From positions 1 through 50,515 of the forward strand of contig JARLJH010000008.1 in assembly GCA_031291305.1 (NCBI GenBank): a DNA stretch of 50,515 nt, read 5' to 3'. Source of the stretch: Rhodoferax sp. (lineage in GTDB: Bacteria > Pseudomonadota > Gammaproteobacteria > Burkholderiales > Burkholderiaceae_C). The notes under the pieces are model-generated. The model saw only the letters and a program-made list of their open reading frames with translations. It ran no database searches and had not been told where the DNA came from. Of the stretch, positions 47,918 through 50,515 are shown in pieces (within the stretch, counting starts at the first letter, position 1; every line of letters begins with the position of its first letter). Both the position numbers and the translations under genes were made by a program.

Positions 47918-48567
47918 GGTGATGGTGTGCGGCTGCTGCGGGAAGCTGGCGCTGGCGAGAGTCGGTTCGTGAGGCTACGCTCAATGGCCTTGAGGGCCTC
48001 CAGGCGCTCGTTAGTCTGGTCCAACCGGCGTTGCACGTCGCGCATTTGTTGGGTTTGCTTGTCCAGCATATCTTCCAGACGGCGTTGCTCAGCAAAGCGT
48101 GCGGCAAGCAGGCCCGCCAACGGATGCAGCGCCTGCGCCTCGGCGTTGGGGTTGGCCAGCACCCGGCCCAGTAATTCCTGGGCGCTGGTGAGTTCAGGCA
48201 GTTGATGGAACTGGCTCAGTACCAGGGCTAGTTGCATTTGCTCGGTCGGGCCCGCGACGTCGCCTAGTCGCACTACCTCCTGGTTCAGTTCTGCTGCTTG
48301 CATGTGGCGTGTTCGTTCTGCATAAGCCAGCATTTGCAGGACGTTGTCAGTGGCCGGTGCGGCCGGACTTATTGGAGATTCGGCAACGCAAGGCTGGGAG
48401 CAGGTGGCGACCGTTGTTGGCTCGGTCCCGTTTGCCGCATGGTTCTCGCGCAGGTCAACATGACTGGCGCAGCCAGCCGCCAGCATCGTCACCGCGAGAA
48501 AGGCCAGCAACCCGGCACGGATCAGGCGGCGCGGGGGGTGCTTAAAAAATTCAGGACTTGAAAACAT
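47914..48567 (-). CDS. qseG: QseG-like outer membrane lipoprotein, 217 aa
   Basis: Lipoprotein that in enteric bacteria binds and tunes the kinase GlrK (QseE). The lipobox is LAAGC (Cys about 33), after LLAFLAVTM. The C-terminal half is a long coiled coil (EQRRLEDMLDKQTQQMRDVQ and following). The overlap with glrR (ATGA) and with the glrK end shows tight coupling. Sequence similarity to QseG is weak, so identity is based largely on position and architecture. Confidence 0.75.
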
Positions 48568-49972
48568 GGGGTAGCTCTATTCTGAAATGGGCACCAACGG
48601 GGTCTGGCAGCAGCTCGATGTGCCCGCCGTGTGCGGCAATGTATTCAAACACGATGGACAGACCAATACCACTGCCTCGTGCCGCGTCGGCCGGTTGGCG
48701 CTCACCGCGGTAAAACGGCTCAAAAATCCGTTCCCGATCAGCCCGCGCCACACCGACACCCTGGTCGTGAATGTCGATGTGTACCAATCTTTGCAGCGTG
48801 GTGAGTTCGATGCGGATCACCCCTTTGGGAGGCGAATAACGGATGGCATTGGACAACAGGTTGGCCACCACCGTGCCGATTTTTTCCGGGTCCAGCTCGA
48901 CCAGGGTTGCCTTGCCGATGACGGTGATTGTCAGGTCGCGGGCGCGAGATTGCAGACGCTGAGCATCAACCTGCGCTTCAAGCAGTTGCAACAGATCGGT
49001 GGTTTGCCGGTGCAATTGGCGGGCCTCAAACGCCGCGGTGTTGAAGCGCAACAGGGCTTCAATCTGGCCTTGCAAAACATCGGTGTTGTTGCGCAGGATC
49101 TGTGCGATTTCGCGCTGATCATGGTTGAGTTCACCAGCCACACCGTCTTCCAGCAGGGAGACGCCTTCCCGCAGCGAGGCCAGGGGTGTCTTGAGTTCAT
49201 GCGAAATGTGGCGCAAAAAACGTGATTTGTCGGCGTCAAGCTCGACCAGTCGCAGGCGCAGCCAGTTCAGCCGTTGCCCCACCATCGCCAGGTCGGCCGG
49301 CCCGCGAATGGTGATGACGTCGTCCAAGCGGTTTTCACCAAGGCCGACGATGGCGTTTTCCAGACGCTTGAGCGGCACGGTGAACCAGACGCCGAAGGCC
49401 AGCGCCATGGCGACCGCCAACGCGATGGCCCAGCCCACTTGCTGCGCCAGGTGGCTTCGGCTGTCTTCAAGCTTGACCTCCAACGCTGAATTGCGCTGCT
49501 GAATGATCTTTTGCACCTGCACCGCGATGGCCGAATTGATGCCGTCCAGATCGCGAAACATTTGTGCCAACTGGCGTTCCCGATCCAGCGCGGTCTCGGG
49601 AGGGCCGGTCAGCAGGTCATCGACCGCTTGCAAATGCGAGCGCCACTGTTGTTCGCGCACGCTGGGCAGGCCTTCTTTCGTCAGGTTGCTCAACAATGTG
49701 CTGGTCTCTCTTGCCTGGTCGGCAAAGCGGGCGCGAAGAACGCGGTCATCCAGCACCACCGACTGGCGCGAGGTGCGCTCCATGGAAACACTCAGCTCGC
49801 TCAATGACTGGGCGAGACGGCTGAGTTCAAGCGACCGGGCCGCGCTGTCGCGGCTTTGTAATGTGAGCTCTTCCAGGGTAAACAGGGCGCGCAGCGAGGC
49901 GGCACCCAGCAAAGCGGCAATCAGCAAAAACGCGATCACCAGAAGTTGCCGGAACGAGAATTTCTGCAGCAT
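48551..49972 (-). CDS. glrK: Sensor histidine kinase GlrK (QseE), 473 aa
   Basis: Membrane sensor kinase of the GlrKR system. Two membrane helices (about 10-30 and 180-200) bound a periplasmic helical sensor; a HAMP domain follows (about 200-250). Phospho-acceptor His is in FLRHISHELKTPLASL; the ATPase domain has NAIRYSP (N box), DQGVGV (G1) and GSGIGLSIV (G2). Cognate with glrR downstream and qseG between. Confidence 0.92.
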   Translation of the reverse strand: MLQKFSFRQLLVIAFLLIAALLGAASLRALFTLEELTLQSRDSAARSLELSRLAQSLSELSVSMERTSRQSVVLDDRVLRARFADQARETSTLLSNLTKEGLPSVREQQWRSHLQAVDDLLTGPPETALDRERQLAQMFRDLDGINSAIAVQVQKIIQQRNSALEVKLEDSRSHLAQQVGWAIALAVAMALAFGVWFTVPLKRLENAIVGLGENRLDDVITIRGPADLAMVGQRLNWLRLRLVELDADKSRFLRHISHELKTPLASLREGVSLLEDGVAGELNHDQREIAQILRNNTDVLQGQIEALLRFNTAAFEARQLHRQTTDLLQLLEAQVDAQRLQSRARDLTITVIGKATLVELDPEKIGTVVANLLSNAIRYSPPKGVIRIELTTLQRLVHIDIHDQGVGVARADRERIFEPFYRGERQPADAARGSGIGLSIVFEYIAAHGGHIELLPDPVGAHFRIELPHVFKS

Positions 49973-49989
49973 GGGGGATCGGCTGAAGA

Positions 49990-50085
49990 CTAGCCTTGCA
50001 CGCCATTGCGCCAGCCGACCAGCTTGCCCGAATCGGGCTTGCTCATCTGGCAGGCGAAGGCTTTGAGAAAGTCTTTCTTGGGCAT
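49990..50085 (-). CDS. Possible 31-aa small ORF upstream of glrK
   Basis: Frame MPKKDFLKAFACQMSKPDSG to VGWRNGVQG, ending 17 bases before glrK. The composition is protein-like but no convincing ribosome-binding site precedes it. It could be a leader peptide, a small protein of the glr operon, or a gene remnant. Confidence 0.25.
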   Translation of the reverse strand: MPKKDFLKAFACQMSKPDSGKLVGWRNGVQG

Positions 50086-50102
50086 GACGTGAGAATTGAA
50101 AT

Positions 50103-50168
50103 GATTGCTTCTGTTTATATAGCTGTTTGCCGTTTATGGACGAGGGCTAGCGGCCATTTTTCTGTATA
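50103..50168 (+). repeat. Dispersed repeat copy 6
   Basis: TTTATATAGCTGTTTGCCG followed by CGAGGGCTAGCGGCC matches the dispersed family. Located upstream of glrK. From 50169 to 50437 I see no gene. Confidence 0.6.
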
Positions 50169-50437
50169 AAACGGTGCTGGCAGTCAGATCATCGCGGGGC
50201 CACATTCCACGCCCCAGCGTCTGACATACGCCGAAATGCTGGGCTTTCTGGCCATCGGTGTGGGGACTTGTCAGCGATAGCTATGAACGTGAACTTGAAC
50301 AATGGACAGGAAACTCAAGCGGACGAGTCGAAGTATGGCATGCCTTGAAAAGGCGGGCGGTAGATGGCAGGTTCGCAGCGCTTGCTGTCGGTCGCGACCG
50401 GCAGCTTGCTGGAGTCTCAGCGCCGCTACCAGCGGAC

Positions 50438-50515
50438 CTACCAGTCTTTCAAGGCTTCTAGAAGTTGCGTTTTGACATCTTCGCTCGCAAAGCTCGCGTC
50501 AATGGACGTTTGCGC
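50438..50515 (-). CDS. Possible C-terminal end of a gene running off the window
   Basis: A minus-strand frame open from the window edge ends with ALKDW and a TAG stop at 50438. Only 25 codons are visible (SIDASFASEDVKTQLLEALK region). The composition is plausible for a real C-terminus but there is not enough sequence to judge. Confidence 0.3.
   Translation of the reverse strand, partial: AQTSIDASFASEDVKTQLLEALKDW

Overview
The window comes from a betaproteobacterial chromosome, most likely Comamonadaceae (Rhodoferax/Polaromonas/Acidovorax relatives). I infer this from the core genes and their order: ispB beside rplU-rpmA-obgE-proB, a CNP1-like gene behind rppH, slyX-prmC-prfA-hemA, a complete ugpBAECQ operon, and DUF2145, DUF2242, DUF971 and a giant DUF3683-type FAD/Fe-S oxidoreductase. 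A dispersed short repeat of the kind seen in this family also occurs. Assignments rest on protein and sequence recognition, not on database searches.

Layout. Bases 1 to about 17,721 are an integrated accessory element whose left end lies outside the window. It ends at a tRNA-Pro(CGG) gene (17722-17798, minus) next to a tyrosine recombinase. Inside it are an HTH regulator with a strong candidate operator, a primase-like replication protein, a type I restriction-modification set (hsdR, a frameshifted hsdM, hsdS), a retron (msr-msd RNA plus a reverse transcriptase-TOPRIM fusion), several unknown small genes, a repeat-rich segment, and a roughly 1.3 kb gene-free stretch that looks like one very large structured RNA. 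The dispersed host repeat is present about six times in the chromosome half and was not seen in the element, which supports recent acquisition.

The most striking object is the gene-free stretch 3474-4818 (plus strand). It begins behind a 25-bp palindrome with a promoter-like element and ends in a clean intrinsic terminator. In between are more than 20 hairpins, several with GNRA tetraloops. Three hairpins at its 5' end carry the loops TGCCAA, CGCCAA, CGCCAA. Three hairpins about 1 kb downstream carry TTGGCA, TTGGCG, TTGGCG. The two sets are exact complements, including the variable position, so they predict kissing-loop contacts within or between RNA molecules. By size and style it resembles the giant ornate RNAs (GOLLD, ROOL, OLE), but I cannot assign it to a known class.

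The retron is convincing at two levels: the RT has the retron-specific NAxxH and VTG motifs and an intact C-terminal TOPRIM (Ec67-like architecture), and the 130 bases upstream fold into an a1/a2-closed RNA with an msr hairpin and an 11-bp msd hairpin. The RT gene and the giant RNA converge tail to tail.

The chromosomal half (17.7-50.5 kb) holds isoprenoid quinone tail synthesis (ispB), ribosomal proteins, proline synthesis (proB), prolyl-tRNA synthetase, RNA decapping (rppH), translation termination (prmC, prfA), haem entry (hemA), glycerol-3-phosphate uptake (ugpBAECQ, with a Pho-box-like site), an FAD/Fe-S oxidoreductase, osmoregulated periplasmic glucan synthesis (opgGH), and the envelope-stress two-component set glrK-qseG-glrR. 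Between glrR and opgG I see GlrR-type enhancer sites (TGTC-N10-GACA) and a sigma-54-like promoter, suggesting that GlrR directly drives glucan synthesis here.
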